Assembly (NCBI GenBank): GCA_003290165.1
Contig: QNQO01000195.1
Coordinates: 248,001 to 312,000 of the forward strand
Source of the DNA: Berberis thunbergii
Taxonomy: Eukaryota > Streptophyta > Magnoliopsida > Ranunculales > Berberidaceae
Reading direction: 5' to 3'
DNA length: 64,000 bases
The position numbers were made by a program, and so were the translations under genes. The first letter of the stretch is position 1, and every line of letters starts with the position of its first letter. A model generated the notes under the pieces. It worked only from the letters and a program-made list of their open reading frames with translations, did no database searches and was not told the origin of the DNA. Positions 1 through 12,432 of this stretch are shown here, piece by piece.

Positions 1-510
1 TTATAACTCTGGCATCGGAATCCCCGTGGCAGACACCACACCGGTGTCAAGAATTAATTTATATCTTGTGTAGATTACCATGCGTGATCAGCACGTGATT
101 CTATCTTATGTAGATTGCTCTGCGTGATCAGCACGTGAGCCGATAGAAATTTGCCAATAGGTTATCTCCATAAGGTTTCCGTGCTCTACTAGTAGAGAAG
201 TCTTTTGTTGGAGAGCATGCCCTACGCTTGTCACCCCTTTTTTTACCCTCATTTTGATCTAATTCTTTTGTATAGGTTGGCTATCATTTTTTAACACTTC
301 AGATACCTTAGCAATATTTTTTTTCATCATCCCACAATGCATAGCATTCTGCCATGGGAAATTTTTGTCGGATCACGTGCTGATCAAGCGGAGCAATCTA
401 CATAAGATAGAATCACGTGCTGATCACGCATGGTAATCTGCACAAGATATAAATTAATTATTGACACTGGTGTGGTGTCTGCCACGGGGACTCCGATGCC
501 AAAGTTAGAA
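1..510. mobile_element. Foldback MITE with long inverted arms
   Basis: Bases 1-155 and about 350-510 are near-perfect reverse complements of each other, around a loop of about 190 bp. Both outer ends read TAAC-TxTGGCATCGGA inward and continue with a shared run around GTGGCAGACACCACACC. There is no coding capacity, so this is a non-autonomous foldback or MITE-type DNA transposon. Each arm carries two copies of GATCAGCACGTGA, giving four CACGTG motifs. The element begins at the window edge, so the left target duplication cannot be checked and the superfamily is unassigned. Confidence 0.8.
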
Positions 511-1438
511 CAATGTTTTTAGAAAAATAAGAAATATCTCTATATTTAAAGAGAAAATTGTAAGTCAGGAAAGTGTCAAGAAGAAGTTACCTCCAGATGG
601 CTTTGTATTTGACTATTTATAGAGGCAGATCGAATAAACTGCTAGCACATGAGTGAGTGACCTGCTTGCAAGCGGTTGTAACTCCAGCAGATGAGTGAGA
701 CACGTGGCAAATAAGTGAGTCATCTGCTTGCAGACCGTTGTAACTCCTGCAGATGAGTGAGACACGTGGCAGATAAGTGAGTGATTTGCTTGCAAGCGGT
801 TGTAACTCCTTTTAGGTAGTTGTAAGTTGTAACCTCTTGTTGGTGGTTGTAACTTATTGTTTGGTGACACTTCTCTTGCAAGCTTGTGTACTCAGCTGAG
901 TGTGGTAGTCAGCGCTAAACATTATTCCTCTCTTGAGCTGTACTGGGCCCCTTTCATGGATAATTTTGGGTTTTCCGAAAACAACCCAAATCTTTGGGCT
1001 TATTTATCCTATTGGACTAAGAGTTATTTTTGACTCCCACAAATATCACCCTCGTAAGCTTTACCAAAAAAAAAAAACTCATATAACAATATTTTAACAT
1101 AAAACTAAAATTATAACGGGTTAAAATGTATAAAAATTGAAATTGACCCATTGAAATAAATAAAATTTTCAAAATTTGAAATAAATTTCAGTCACTTACA
1201 AAAAAAAAAATGGAACCTTCCGTAAAATTAAATTTTTTTTCAAGATATCACATTCCTTCTTGCGATTACGCCTTCCCCGTTTGTTGCCTCATATAATAAA
1301 GAGGCGGTTCTTTCAAGTTTGAATGTCAAATTAGACATCTCACCAAAATTTGTTTGGCGATTACATCTCTCACCTGACGCCAAAAAAATTCAAGTGTTTG
1401 ATTCTAGGTCCCCTATTGGGTCGACAGATAGACACGTG
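92..1438. promoter_or_regulatory. Seven CACGTG G-boxes upstream of SCAMP
   Basis: CACGTG occurs at 92-97, 132-137, 374-379, 414-419, 711-716, 773-778 and 1433-1438. The first four lie in the MITE arms. Two lie in a 62-bp tandem repeat in the context ACACGTGGC, which is a strong ABRE/G-box form. The last is about 190 bp before the SCAMP ATG, also as ACACGTGG. G-boxes bind bZIP and bHLH factors in plants. Whether any of these act on the SCAMP promoter is inference. Confidence 0.45.
652..812. repeat. 62-bp tandem repeat, about 2.6 copies
   Basis: Units share GAGTGAGxxxxCTGCTTGCA, a GTTGTAACTCC block and GATGAGTGAGACACGTGGCA. The CTGCTTG landmark recurs at 662, 724 and 786 (TTGCTTG in the last), giving a period of 62. 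An open frame on the minus strand across this array only translates the repeat and is not a gene. The remainder of 813-1500 holds AT-rich upstream sequence with no gene. Confidence 0.85.
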
Positions 1439-1539
1439 GACGCTAAGGAGTCTCTCTGGTTTCTCTCCCTTTTACTTCACTTTATTTATTCTCTACGTTC
1501 ACAAGTCACTACTCACTTTTTCTTCACTTTCACTCTAGA

Positions 1540-1592
1540 GAGAGAGAGAGAGAGTGAAATCGAAATCGAAATCGAAATCTAAATCGAAATCT
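1540..1592 (+). repeat. GA and GAAATC microsatellites in SCAMP 5' leader
   Basis: A (GA)n run at about 1540-1553 is followed by about six GAAATC-type hexamers at 1556-1592, just before the SCAMP start codon at 1628. Such GA-rich leaders are common in plant 5'UTRs. Confidence 0.7.
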
Positions 1593-1627
1593 ACTTTCTG
1601 GTCTCACCGTTCTTCACGCACTAACTG

Positions 1628-4600
1628 ATGAATCGCCGCAACGATCCCAACCCTTTCGATGAAGAAGGAGTCAATCCCTTCGCGGTACCACTCACTCACC
1701 CACTCAGTCATTTTTTTTCCCCCTACTTTTCTTCTTAACAATTTGTATTCAAATCTATATTTCAGTTATCATTCTCTAATTATGTCACTATGATCCCATT
1801 TTTATTGATTTTGAAAAAAATTGGAGATATTTCATGATTTGGGTATCAGATCTTGAAAATGGAGTAGTTAGTTAGGTAAGGGTTTGAATTAGGTGTTTGG
1901 TTGTAGTGGCAATTTAGCTTCTACAAACCCAAATTTAGGGCTATAAGCATGATCTGCAATTAAAACAGTATTTGTTACTCGAATATGGGCTTATCATGTA
2001 AATGGGTTGTTTGGTTGTAGAGGTAGTTTAGCTTGTAAGGCTTAAATTAAGATTATAAGGACGATTTAGAAATGGGTTATTGATAGAAATCGTTTTTATT
2101 CAAGAATGTGCTTGTATTGTGAGTGGGGTGTTTGGTTGTAAGGGGTTTCATTATAGCATTGCTAAAGTTAGGACTTTAGCAGGATTCCAGAGGGGGTTAA
2201 TTTTCTTTCCCACTAGGAGTTTATTGGTTGATTACATATAAAAGGCCAAATCTAGGTTCAGACTACCAAGTTCGGAATTGGTCATCTTTATAATTGTTAT
2301 CTACTATGATCTTTTCATCTTTGAAGGAGTTTTGAGTACTTTCTATTTGAGATATATTTGAAAATAAAAAATAGAAATGTAAAACATATTGTGCTGACAG
2401 CCTGACACACTTTGTCAGATTCATGCACACGAATGTTCCACATGGTCGAATCACAACACTTTGTAGCATAGTTTTGAAAACTTTTGATATACACAATACA
2501 ATACGTGATATGTATCGTATCTCAAGGCCTCGGTTACATATCTCAATATTGTATTTCCTGTACATCATATCTTATTGTATACATTTATTTAGATACATAA
2601 CATGTTATGTGCATATCAGCCAATGTGTTGAGAGTCTTAGAAATGTAATTTTCAAGGGTCTTGGTTATTTTGTAGGTGGGACCGTGTATTATTTTTTTCC
2701 CTGTCAGTGACTTCTGAAATTTTGTAGTGTTAGAGAATAGAAGTCTACCTATGTTACAACATAGGAAAGTGTCACAGAATAGAAATCTATCTTTGTCACA
2801 AAATAGAAAAGTGTTACAGAATGGGTTAGGAAGACTTTCCTATTGTATTTTGGTTTCCTAAGTTTGGTTAGATTTCCTATTGTATTTTGGTTTCCTAAGT
2901 TTGCTAGGTTTCCTATTTCGATTAGGTTATGTCAAAGTTAGCTCTATATAAGCTTGTATTCTATTCAATGAGAAGAACAATATTTTCAATAAAATTCTTT
3001 ACATGTAGCATCATGCAAAAACAAGGACACTAATACTCATGTGTATTATTGTAATATATGAGACTACTGTATAATCCTTTACGGATAGAACAATTGAAAA
3101 ATATTAATCAACTAGTCTTTTGGGACCCATTTGAAAGAAATTCTTCAGTTGCATATATAACGCACACAATAAGATTTGTACACGTGTGAGACATTGGCTT
3201 GTTTGCTACCTTATGATAGTTGTTTTTGTAGTTTTACAAGGTTGGAGTTCTGAGCTATTTGTATAAATTTTGGATCAATCAATTCACCAGTTGAATGATT
3301 CTCTCGATCCTAGTTTCAAGTTTTCTCAAAATTTAGGCCAAATTCTCAGCCAAATGTGTTTGATGCCAGTCAAGGCTACTGTGGTCTTAGGACCATTTTA
3401 CTTGTTACAAAGCACTGATCCATCTTTAATCTCAACCTAATGCTTGTCTACTCGAATCTCAAAACACCCTGTCTTCTTCCTCAAACTTACCTTCAGCCAG
3501 CACCAGCCAACAACATAAACTATCATCACATCCCATGAAATACAGTTTATAGACTGAAAAAACTGACCCAATCTAATCTGATACTTAATTCCCTATCCCA
3601 GCCCCTTCTCTTATCAATCTGCTGGGTTCTCCCTCCAGGGTTTCGAGTTTACCCTTCCAAGATCTTTGAGATTGAAAGTCAAGGACCCTGCATTGATTGT
3701 CTGATCTGAAATATCTGATTCAGTCTTTGAGCTTCAATCTTTCGCTTAGTGACAAGATTCAACCTAGTCTTACCTATATCAACTCCACATACAACACTTT
3801 TGATAAATTTTCTGACATACTCCCCTTATTGAAGTTGAGATTGAGAAACAAGACGAGTACTAAAGAGAGAACCTAGTGTAGTATGAGAGTTGGGGACAAT
3901 TTCTTTTATCAAGATGTGCACATTGGTTACAAAGAATTTTCTGGACCATCCTTTTTTGTTTTTTGCTTAAATGCACAACCAGATCTAGTCAACCAGGGTA
4001 GCTTCGAAGTTGCTTTGATTGATGGATAAAATGGTCCTAAAATGACACACCTCTACATGTGCCTTGACCTCATGGTCTGACTTAAAGTGGGGGGTAACAC
4101 TAATTAATGTATGTTTTGGGGGTGATTCAAAATGGCTAGCTCCCCATAAAACATAAAACATAACTCGTATTAAAATATCACAAGTGAAGGACCAATTCTT
4201 ATGCTCCTTTTTATCCCTGTCACCTTTATTTGATTCTTCTTTCTCTCTTCTTTTATACATCTGATCATTTTCTCTTCTTTATTTTATTCTTTCACCAAGT
4301 ATAGCATTGTTTAGGACATTAAGGGTTTGGACAAAAACTGGAATGGTTGGTTTTACCTAATAGATCACTGAGACGAGGCTTAAGCCTAAGTGTTCCCCAA
4401 GGCTTAATCAAGGTGTATGCCTCTCAAAATAAAAATATAAGACTCGTATTAATTTAGGAAGGCATATCCCTGGGTGCTAAAACCTTCCACCTCGCGAGCC
4501 TTGAGGCTTACGGCTCAACAGATGTTAAAACATTTTTGAATTTTCTATAATTTTCAAAATATTATTGGTAGGACTTGGAACCATTTTGTATATTGGTTGC

Positions 4601-7600
4601 TGTTTGGTAGCTCCCTTAACTTAAAAGCAACTTTATTATCCTACAGCTTATAATGATCTCATACATGTTTTATAATCGGATAAGATTCTCTGTTTGCTGT
4701 TTAACTGGCCTGAGGTTACTATTGATGTTCTTTTGGTTTACCTTTAAACAAGAATGGGGCTGCACCTGCTTCAAAGTCACGTTTTCCTCAGATAGTTTCT
4801 GAGACGCTGGGTTTTGGTAACAAGCATGATGCTACTGAAGACATCCCGCTGGACACAATGAATGTAAGCATGATGTTTTCTGTTATATGTGGTTATTCTT
4901 GAAACTATTGTTCAGAAATAAGTAATTCAGGAGAAGCTACTCTATAAGTAACAGGAACCAAAGAAAAAGGAAAGAGAGCTTGCATCTTGGGAAGCAGATT
5001 TGAAAAGGAGAGAACAGGTACCCTTCCGTCGTAAAACTGTTTTGTTCACATTTTTATCCTTAAACCAGGGTAGACTTCCATGTTACAACTTGTTTATTTC
5101 TTCATCTCATTCATTTCCCTGCTTCTTCTAAGTTGTGTACTCTTTGATTCAGCAATATATCTCATGCTGAGCTTTCTATGCAGGACATAAAAAGAAGAGA
5201 AGATGCTGTATCCAGAGGTGACATAAATACATCGTATGACGCTTGTAAAAGTATTTATTTGTGCCCTTCTCCACGTTGTAACAGTTGTTTTTAAATCTTG
5301 TCAATGCAGCTGGTGTACCTGTAGATGATAAAAATTGGCCCCCGTTTTTTCCTATTATACATCATGATATAACAAATGAAATACCTGTTCACGCTCAAAG
5401 GTTGCAGTACCTTGCTTTTGCTAGCTGGTTAGGTATGAAATGTTATTCTGATTTTCTCTTGGTTTTGTTTTCACGTCCCCATTCCTACAATCTTTTTAAT
5501 ATTGATATTATTCAACTTCAGACAGTTATTTTAATTCTCATTTTGAAATAGATGAAAAAAATATATTCCCTCAATAAACCAAAGTTCCATAGCTCCTAAT
5601 TTCAATAGTTTATCTCAAACTGAACAAGTTTTGTTTCTGGAAATATCACTGGACATGACACATGATTTCTAAGTGGCACGGTCTTCTTATCTTAGTGGAC
5701 TTGGGCCTTTCTTTCTGTGGTCTTACAAATCAGCTATATGGACTTGGGCCTTTCTTTCTTTTGTTTCTCGTCCTTTCTAAGTGGCACAAGTGATGACCAA
5801 AATAGAAAACAGCACGGTCTTCTTATCTTAATATTATCCATCACTTGGTTGTTATAGAGTTTTAACTCAATGATTCTCACTTGGAAGGATGTGAACGGCA
5901 TATTCGGAGCAGATATTATTCTATTATTTGATTGGGATTTTCAAATAAATTGAGTTTGAAAGAGAATCCACTTTGTGGTCATGCCTTGTGGATATGTGGA
6001 GATACAGAAAACATGTTGAGGGGCATTAACGTCAACATTTTTGTGTTTAATTAGGGAAGCAGTTCTCTAAGTGTAATTAGATCTGAAATTTTAACTTCAT
6101 ATTGTACAGTGAGTTCCTGAAACACTTCTTTATCAAATAAAATAACTCTGTTTGGCCTAAAAACTGTCATCTTGACAATTTTTTATGTCTACATACGCGC
6201 AGACATTTTTAGAGATGTATGTTTGTATGTGCCCGTAATGAAACATTGTATTAACATCTACGAGAGCTGAAGTGACGGTTTCTCATGTAAAGCAATGTGT
6301 AGCTGAAGCTGATAAATTAATTGTTCCTAAAAGCGTTATTGACATTTTAGTGGGAATTCACATGCATTCTATACTTGAATATGATTTACTTAATTTGTAG
6401 ATGTTTGTCTGGGTTTCATGAAGATAAAAGACATCTATTGCTATCAAGTTGTGACTAGGCTGGTCAAGATCTAAGGCAGCATCTCATAAGATTTCCCAAT
6501 TTAGATATTTAGACGTTTATCTCCAAGGCAATTCTACTCATTGCACTATTGTGCAAAAGACTTAACAGTTTTAATATTATTGCAGGTATAGTGCTTTGCT
6601 TGGTATTCAATATTATAGCAATCTCCGTCTGTTGGATTAAGGGTGGAGGTAAGCTATTGTCATGTGGCATTATGCACATGATCCATTTGATCAACAGCTG
6701 TTTTGAAATAGTTGATAATATTTGAGTCTAAGCAAAGAGTTCATAATCTGCAGGTGTTAAAATCTTTTTTCTTGCTATCATCTATGCCCTTCTTGGAGTC
6801 CCAATGTCATATGTTCTGTGGTATAGGCCTCTCTATCGTGCGATGAGGTACTGATTCAATTGTTCTGGGTCTCTGTGTTAATTCTTCAATTTCTATTTGT
6901 TCAGAGATTGTTCTTGGTTTTTCTCGATTATTATATTTTATATCACAATAATCATGCCTTGTATTTACTGTTGGATTTAACTCATAGAGTAAGTTAGTGT
7001 TTCAGGGGGAGAGCCTCGTGAGCTCCCATTGATATGCGGCACATGCCTGCTTACAATTTCTCTTATTGTATTGTTTATTATTAATTTATTTTGAGTAAAA
7101 GATTCATCATTTTTCTTTGTTCCAAAATTGAAAAACTAAGAAAAAAACCTTGTATTTTTGGGACATTTTATATATATTTTAAGGATTGACTTATTGTGGC
7201 TATTGGTCATTTTCCCTGACAGAACGGATAGTGCAGTTGGGTTCAGTACGTTTTTTGTATTTTACATGGTTAGTGTGCTTGATCTAGCATTATATATTTC
7301 CCCTTCTTGCTCAAGGTTGTGTTGTTATGTACTGATGATATTGAACGTTGCAGATTCATATTGTCTTTTGCGTCTTTGCTGCTATTGCTCCTCCAATCGT
7401 TTTTCACGGACAGTCATTAACGTAAGTGTCTGTCTCTCTTTCTGTGAATGTATGTTTTTATTCAGCCATACCTTAAAAAGAAGAAGTGTTAAGCTTGATT
7501 CTCACACTTTAAAGACATCCCTGTGTTCCAGTATTTGGTTCAGCTGATGTACTAAAATATATCAACCTAATCAAAGCCAAGTCTGATTACCAAGGAATTT

Positions 7601-10600
7601 CTTTACTCACATCACTGTTAATGTTTTGCGCTTCTTTTCGGTTTGCTGCATTCTGGCCCCCCATGAGGCTGTTGGATCCCACACTATTTCTTCTACTTGT
7701 GATTTCTTGATAAATGGTAGTTAGATTATGTTTCTCTTGAATGCTGAATGGAATTAAGGGGCGATTCTGTTTCCACTAGTTAGTGAAATTTTTGTTGGAC
7801 AAATTGTGGGTTTTACTTTATCTAACATTCGTTAAGTGGGAAATGATTTTTATTTTTTTAATAAAGACTAATATTGATGTAATTGGGCATTAGTCAAACA
7901 TGTTAGTAAGTGGGTTGGACTCGCTAAGGCCCATGTTAAAGCTAGTCGTATTAGGGTTAGGTTAGAGTGATTGCTTGCCAGTAGGCTCTATAAATAAGGC
8001 ATGGAGCTAAGATTGTAGTTGGCTTTTGGTTGAATATGAAAATTGAGTTATTTTATTTATCTTTTCTTTCGTAGATTTAGTTCTAGTTTAGGTTAAAATA
8101 GTAGCCACAAAGCAAAGGAACACTAAACCTTTGGTGGCAAGAGGAGTGTGCTTGACGCAATGCTGTGCGTTTACCCCTTGTGATGACATAGGATGATTTA
8201 TGCGAGTTGATGCATTCAGCCTTTGTACCAGTGGATTACGAACATGACCTTTTTGGTAGATTGATGGCCGTTAATGGGGGGCACACAGTTAATGATAATG
8301 CGACAAATTCAAACTTTGAATACGCGCTTGAAACCTCAGCAATTGATAGACAAATTATTGCTTTTACTATGGTTTGGGTACATGAATTAAATAATTTTAG
8401 TTTTAGAGGAATTTGGTACTATTTTGTTTGCAGAAAACATAGCTAAGCGAGCAGAAAATAAGCTTTAGCTTCAGGTTCAGATAGAAAAGAAACCTTACGT
8501 AAAACCGGTGCTCACTACTACCTTTCCGCAGCGATCAGTGTTTGATGTTTTACTTAAGTGCTTCCATGTTCGACGTAATTGGTCCAAAGGGAAGTGTGTC
8601 CTCTTAACTGATGAGCTGGAAGACCAGGAAGGCATGGACATGTGCACACTACTACCTTTCTGCAGCGACCAGTGTTTGATGTTTTGCTTAAGTGCTTTTG
8701 TGTTGACATAATTGGTCCATAGGGAAGTATGTACATGGAAGGCATGGACATGGTGCACTTCTGATTGATGGTGAAGGAGAACTAATCTCATTGGTTGCTG
8801 AATTGCATGACATGCACCCTTGAAGCTTGTAGACAAGCTTCTTCAAGCCGGGGAGGGTGATGTAATTGGATATTAGTCACTGTCAAACATGTTAGTAAAT
8901 GGGTTGAACTCGCTAAGGCTCATATTAAAGTTAGGGTACTAGCCATATTAGGGTTAGGTTAGATTGATTGCTTGCCACACGCCAGTAGGCTTTACAAATA
9001 AGGCATAAAATTAAGATTGTAGTTAGCTTTTGATTGGATATGAAATTGAGTTATTTTATTTATCTTTTCTTTCGTGGATTTAGTTCTAGTTGAGGTTAGA
9101 ATACATAAGAGTATATTAAATATAGATATAGATTTAAGCATAGCAATTGGTGTCTATGTTTTTTAAAGAAGATAACAAAAGAAGAGACAATCGTGATCTA
9201 GAGCTGGAAGCTACTTCCTATGGTGTGTGTCTATCCATCATTATGAAACAGTGAATTGGAGATGAGGTATGGGGAAGAGATGAGTCTATTATGGTTAATG
9301 GTGAAGTAGGCCGGTCCTGCCTGGGAGGAAAAAGAGATTGGGCATTTTACAACCATTAGTGCCTAGAAAGGGTTGCTTTATTTCATTTCTGAAGATTATT
9401 TACTACTAGCCAATGCATATTTGGAGTATTCAATATCCATTGACTGTTTACACTGTTATTTAAGTTACTATCTGAAAGAAATGACTAATTCTCTGGCTCA
9501 TACAGAATTTATTGTTTAGAGAGGACAGATTATTTTATCACTTATTCTGAAAGGCACTCATAGGGCATCTAGCAATTTGCTTTATTACTTTCCTCTTCAA
9601 TCAGTCTATTCTCTGAAGTTTTCTTCATCTTAGAATGGCTATGTTTTGCAATCTTAAATTTTTTGTTTCATAATTTCAGGGGAATCTTGGCAGCAGTTGA
9701 TGTCTTCTCAGATAATGTGTTGGTTGGGGTAAGCTGCACAGACTTGTTTGATGCATTGTGTTTATCTTATAGCTTAGTGCCAAAAAATAAAGCTCTTTTC
9801 TTCTATGTTCTTGCTTGAAACAAGAGTAGAGAGGAACTCTACTAGTAAAAACCTTTTTTACACATATCTCTTAAGAGAGAGAACCTCTTTAGTTAGCAAA
9901 AATATCCCTTCTATTTTGGAAGCAGGTCAGGGACTGTTGTAAAACTCTTTCATGCTATTAACTGAAACTGTAGCTAAAGCTCTTCAAGGTCTTTAACAAT
10001 AAAACAAAAAATAACCTGCCTGCGACTGATGTGAACCAACATGTTATGGAAATGTAGTGAGCTGCGGAGCTAACTGAATTTGAGTGAACATCCTTGATTG
10101 CAAAAGAGATCAAAGGTGTCAGGAGGTCGTCCAACCCTAAACTTTATAGATAAAGTTTACAATGATACAACTTTTTACACACTTAACACACTCTTACAAG
10201 CTCAAACACACAATAACACTCAAACAAGAGAAGGATACAAAGTTCACTTAGGGTATGTTTGGTTAGCCATTTTTCTTGGGAAATGGAATCCATTTCTTTC
10301 ATTATGCAAGATTCTCGCTGTTTGATTGTCTACACTGACAGGAAATCGATTCATCATAATACTGTTTTCTCACTACTCGTGGGAATTCAAGTCCGAGGGG
10401 GAGGCCTTGGAATCGGATTCATGGAAACAATTTCAATTTCCATGTCTATTTTCTGTGCAACCAAATAGGCCCTTAAATATATAAGCTTACATAGAAAAAT
10501 AGTCAAACTTACAAGAATAGATTACTCAAACTCACAAAGAAAGAACACTTATATTAAAGACTCTAAGACACTTAGGATTTAAGTATCTATTTTCTTTGAT

Positions 10601-12432
10601 GCCTTGAACCAAAATTATTTACCTCTATTTACGGCTTCCAGTTGTAGGCGTCCAAAAGAGGTAAGGTTCTTCAAGATAATGCTTCTTTCGTTTGTATTAT
10701 CTGCTACCGAGAGGTAGTACGTTTTTAAGCCTTGTTGAAACACAATTATGGTTATTGAATATTTGATAGATGTTCATTTTGCCGCTTCAACTATTAGGGG
10801 ATGCCTTATTTAATGTGCGTCAACTACTTAAACCATAATTTATTTTCTTAAAGGCACCATTGCCCTTTTGATAATAATGGATCTTAGTTACTATGATTTT
10901 GTTTCTATAATGCTTGAAGACATTATATCTCCCAAGACAAAAGGACATTATCTTGAAGAAGCTTTGTTTCTCAATATCTCATTTTGTCCCCTTTTTTTTA
11001 ATTTTTTTTTTTTTGAAGTTTGGGTGTTCTTTCCTTTGTAAGCTTACATACTTGAGTGAACTTCTCTGTGAGTGTTTTGTATGTGTGAGGTTGTGAGAAT
11101 GTGCTAATTGTGTAACAAAGTTGTTGCTGAAGGTCATCTGCTAGTGGAAACACTTAGTTGTAGCTTTCCTCTTTGTATTAAATATACCATCCTTGTATCT
11201 ATCAGTCAAGTGCCCACCCATGTGCTAGTATCCTCTACAGTTGGGTAAGGTAGGGTGGCCTGATTGTGCGAAGAAGGGTTGCGAGAAGGGCATCACAAAA
11301 TTGGGTGGGAGAGAACGTAATAAATTTAGTCCCCATCAGGAATGGGGTGTTCTTTGGTTTGTATGGGGGGACCCCACAACTAGTTTTTTGGGTTGGAAAC
11401 CAATCCCCTGACATCCAACGCTTTTCTATGACCCATACCTGATGTACTTAAAAAAGGGTCAACTTTTTGTTAGTAGCCAGTCTTGATTTGTCTGTGTAGT
11501 GGATGTTGTCCTAAAATGTGATGTCTTATTATATGCTTCGGGACCCTTAATTGCTTCTACATTCTCGTTTCTTCAGTCTTTAATTTGAACATTCTATATC
11601 TGTATTGTTGGAGATGTGATTTGTTTGGTATGGCTATTTTACAGATTTTCTACTTGATCGGCTTCGGATTATTTTGTCTAGAATCACTTCTGAGTCTGTG
11701 GGTGCTTCAGGTTAGTTGTTAACCGTGGCCTGTTTTACTTTTCTGTACCATGAGTCCATGACAAGTAGAAAATAGCATTAGAGCGGTTGATCATTTGCCG
11801 GTCCAAGAATCCTAGGAAATTAGTTACTTGCAGCCTAACTTTTGGAATAATTCAATCACTCCTTGAACTTAATGAAGATTAGGAATATTGACTGATTACT
11901 TAAAAACTTATATTGTCACTTGAGACTTAATTTTGGAAAATTTGACTATGACTTAGGTGGTGTTTATTAATCTAAACATTTAAAATTCCAAGCGTTTAGC
12001 TCAGTTTATATTTCTATTTTGATATCTATACCAGGTTAACTTGACTAAATATATATATATATATATATTTTTGTGTGTGTGTGTGTGTGTAATAATTAAT
12101 AGCATTCAAGCAGTTTAAGGTTGTGTTTATTTTTATCTTCTTTTTAAGTGCTGAATTTGTAATGTTACTGAATTTACAATTCAAGTTCAGATGTAGTCTT
12201 TAGCTTGGCTTCCATATGAATCTTAATTATTGATAAACTGAATTCTCTGAATATCTGAAAAACAAAGACTGTTAACAGTTCCTATCCATCTTCAGATCTG
12301 AATGAAAGATCTGAGAACAGATGAATGTCCACAACCCCATATTTGTATGTACCTTTAATATAGAATTGTTTCTGATACTACCTTATTTCATTTTTGCAGA
12401 AAGTTTACATGTATTTCCGAGGAAACAAATGA
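1628..12432 (+). CDS. SCAMP: Secretory carrier-associated membrane protein (SCAMP)
   Basis: Twelve exons: 1628-1684, 4753-4863, 4955-5017, 5184-5217, 5310-5432, 6586-6648, 6754-6847, 7223-7268, 7354-7421, 9680-9728, 11645-11710 and 12400-12432. They total 807 nt, encoding 268 aa in one frame. The N-terminus has two NPF motifs (residues 8-10 and 16-18) for EH-domain endocytic adaptors. A charged coiled-coil (about 57-95) follows, then the SCAMP core with the signature [20 protein letters not shown] and four hydrophobic spans. The end is YMYFRGNK. SCAMPs are four-pass proteins cycling between trans-Golgi/early endosome and plasma membrane. Length and exon pattern fit the plant family. The acceptors of exons 2 and 3 are chosen by homology. 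Introns 1, 9 and 10 hold transposons, which accounts for the 10.8-kb span. Confidence 0.95.
2728..3003 (+). mobile_element. Solo LTR with TGTAG target duplication
   Basis: A 276-bp segment begins TGTTAG and ends TTTACA (5'-TG...CA-3'). It is flanked by the identical 5-mer TGTAG at 2723-2727 and 3004-3008. It contains a TATA-like CTATATAAG (about 2943), an AATAAA-type signal (about 2988) and an internal tandem repeat of TTTCCTATTGTATTTTGG. These are the marks of an LTR left by recombination between the two LTRs of a retrotransposon. It lies in SCAMP intron 1. Confidence 0.8.
4365..4525. repeat. Degraded GAGGC-rich repeat in SCAMP intron 1
   Basis: The segment contains short inverted and direct motifs around AGGCTTAAGCCT, AAGGCTTA, AAGGCATA and TTGAGGCTTACGG. 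It resembles a decayed transposon end, but no boundaries or target duplications are visible. The rest of intron 1 shows nothing recognisable apart from the solo LTR. Confidence 0.3.
7875..9103 (+). mobile_element. Small non-coding LTR retroelement (TRIM/LARD-like)
   Basis: Two direct repeats of about 226 and 246 bp (7875-8100 and 8858-9103) begin TGATGTAATTGG and share GTTAGTAA, ATTAGGGTTAGGTTAGA and TTATTTATCTTTTCTTTCGT. Immediately before the second is GCCGGGGAGGG, a polypurine tract in the place expected before a 3' LTR. The 757-bp interior has no gag or pol frame. It therefore looks like a non-autonomous LTR element in SCAMP intron 9. A primer-binding site and a clean target duplication were not identified. 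Confidence 0.7.
8513..8733 (+). repeat. 134-bp tandem duplication inside the small LTR element
   Basis: The block CACTACTACCTTTC-GCAGCG ... TTGATGTTTT-CTTAAGTGCTT ... ATAATTGGTCCA occurs at 8513-8600 and again at 8647-8733, with scattered substitutions. A shorter GGAAGGCATGGACATG motif also recurs at about 8629 and 8737. Overlapping open frames on both strands here are by-products of the repeat. Confidence 0.75.
10251..10472. mobile_element. Tourist-like MITE, copy 1
   Basis: A 222-bp element with terminal inverted repeats GGGTATGTTTGGTT and AACCAAATAGGCCC, flanked on both sides by TTA (10248-10250 and 10473-10475). A 3-bp TTA/TAA duplication with this terminus is typical of PIF/Harbinger-derived Tourist MITEs. 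It lies in SCAMP intron 10. A close relative is at 34887-35103. Confidence 0.85.
12049..12090. repeat. (AT)n(GT)n microsatellite
   Basis: An AT dinucleotide run (about 12049-12069) is followed by a TG run (12072-12090) in SCAMP intron 11. Confidence 0.9.

Noticed and set aside
613..870. 85-codon minus-strand open frame
   Set aside because: It is the translation of the 62-bp tandem repeat; the peptide repeats itself and has no gene context.
7158..7547. 129-codon + strand frame
   Set aside because: It reads through SCAMP exon 8, an intron and exon 9 partly out of frame; the real exons explain the sequence.
8495..8836. Overlapping frames on both strands
   Set aside because: They lie in the duplicated interior of the small LTR element and do not resemble proteins.
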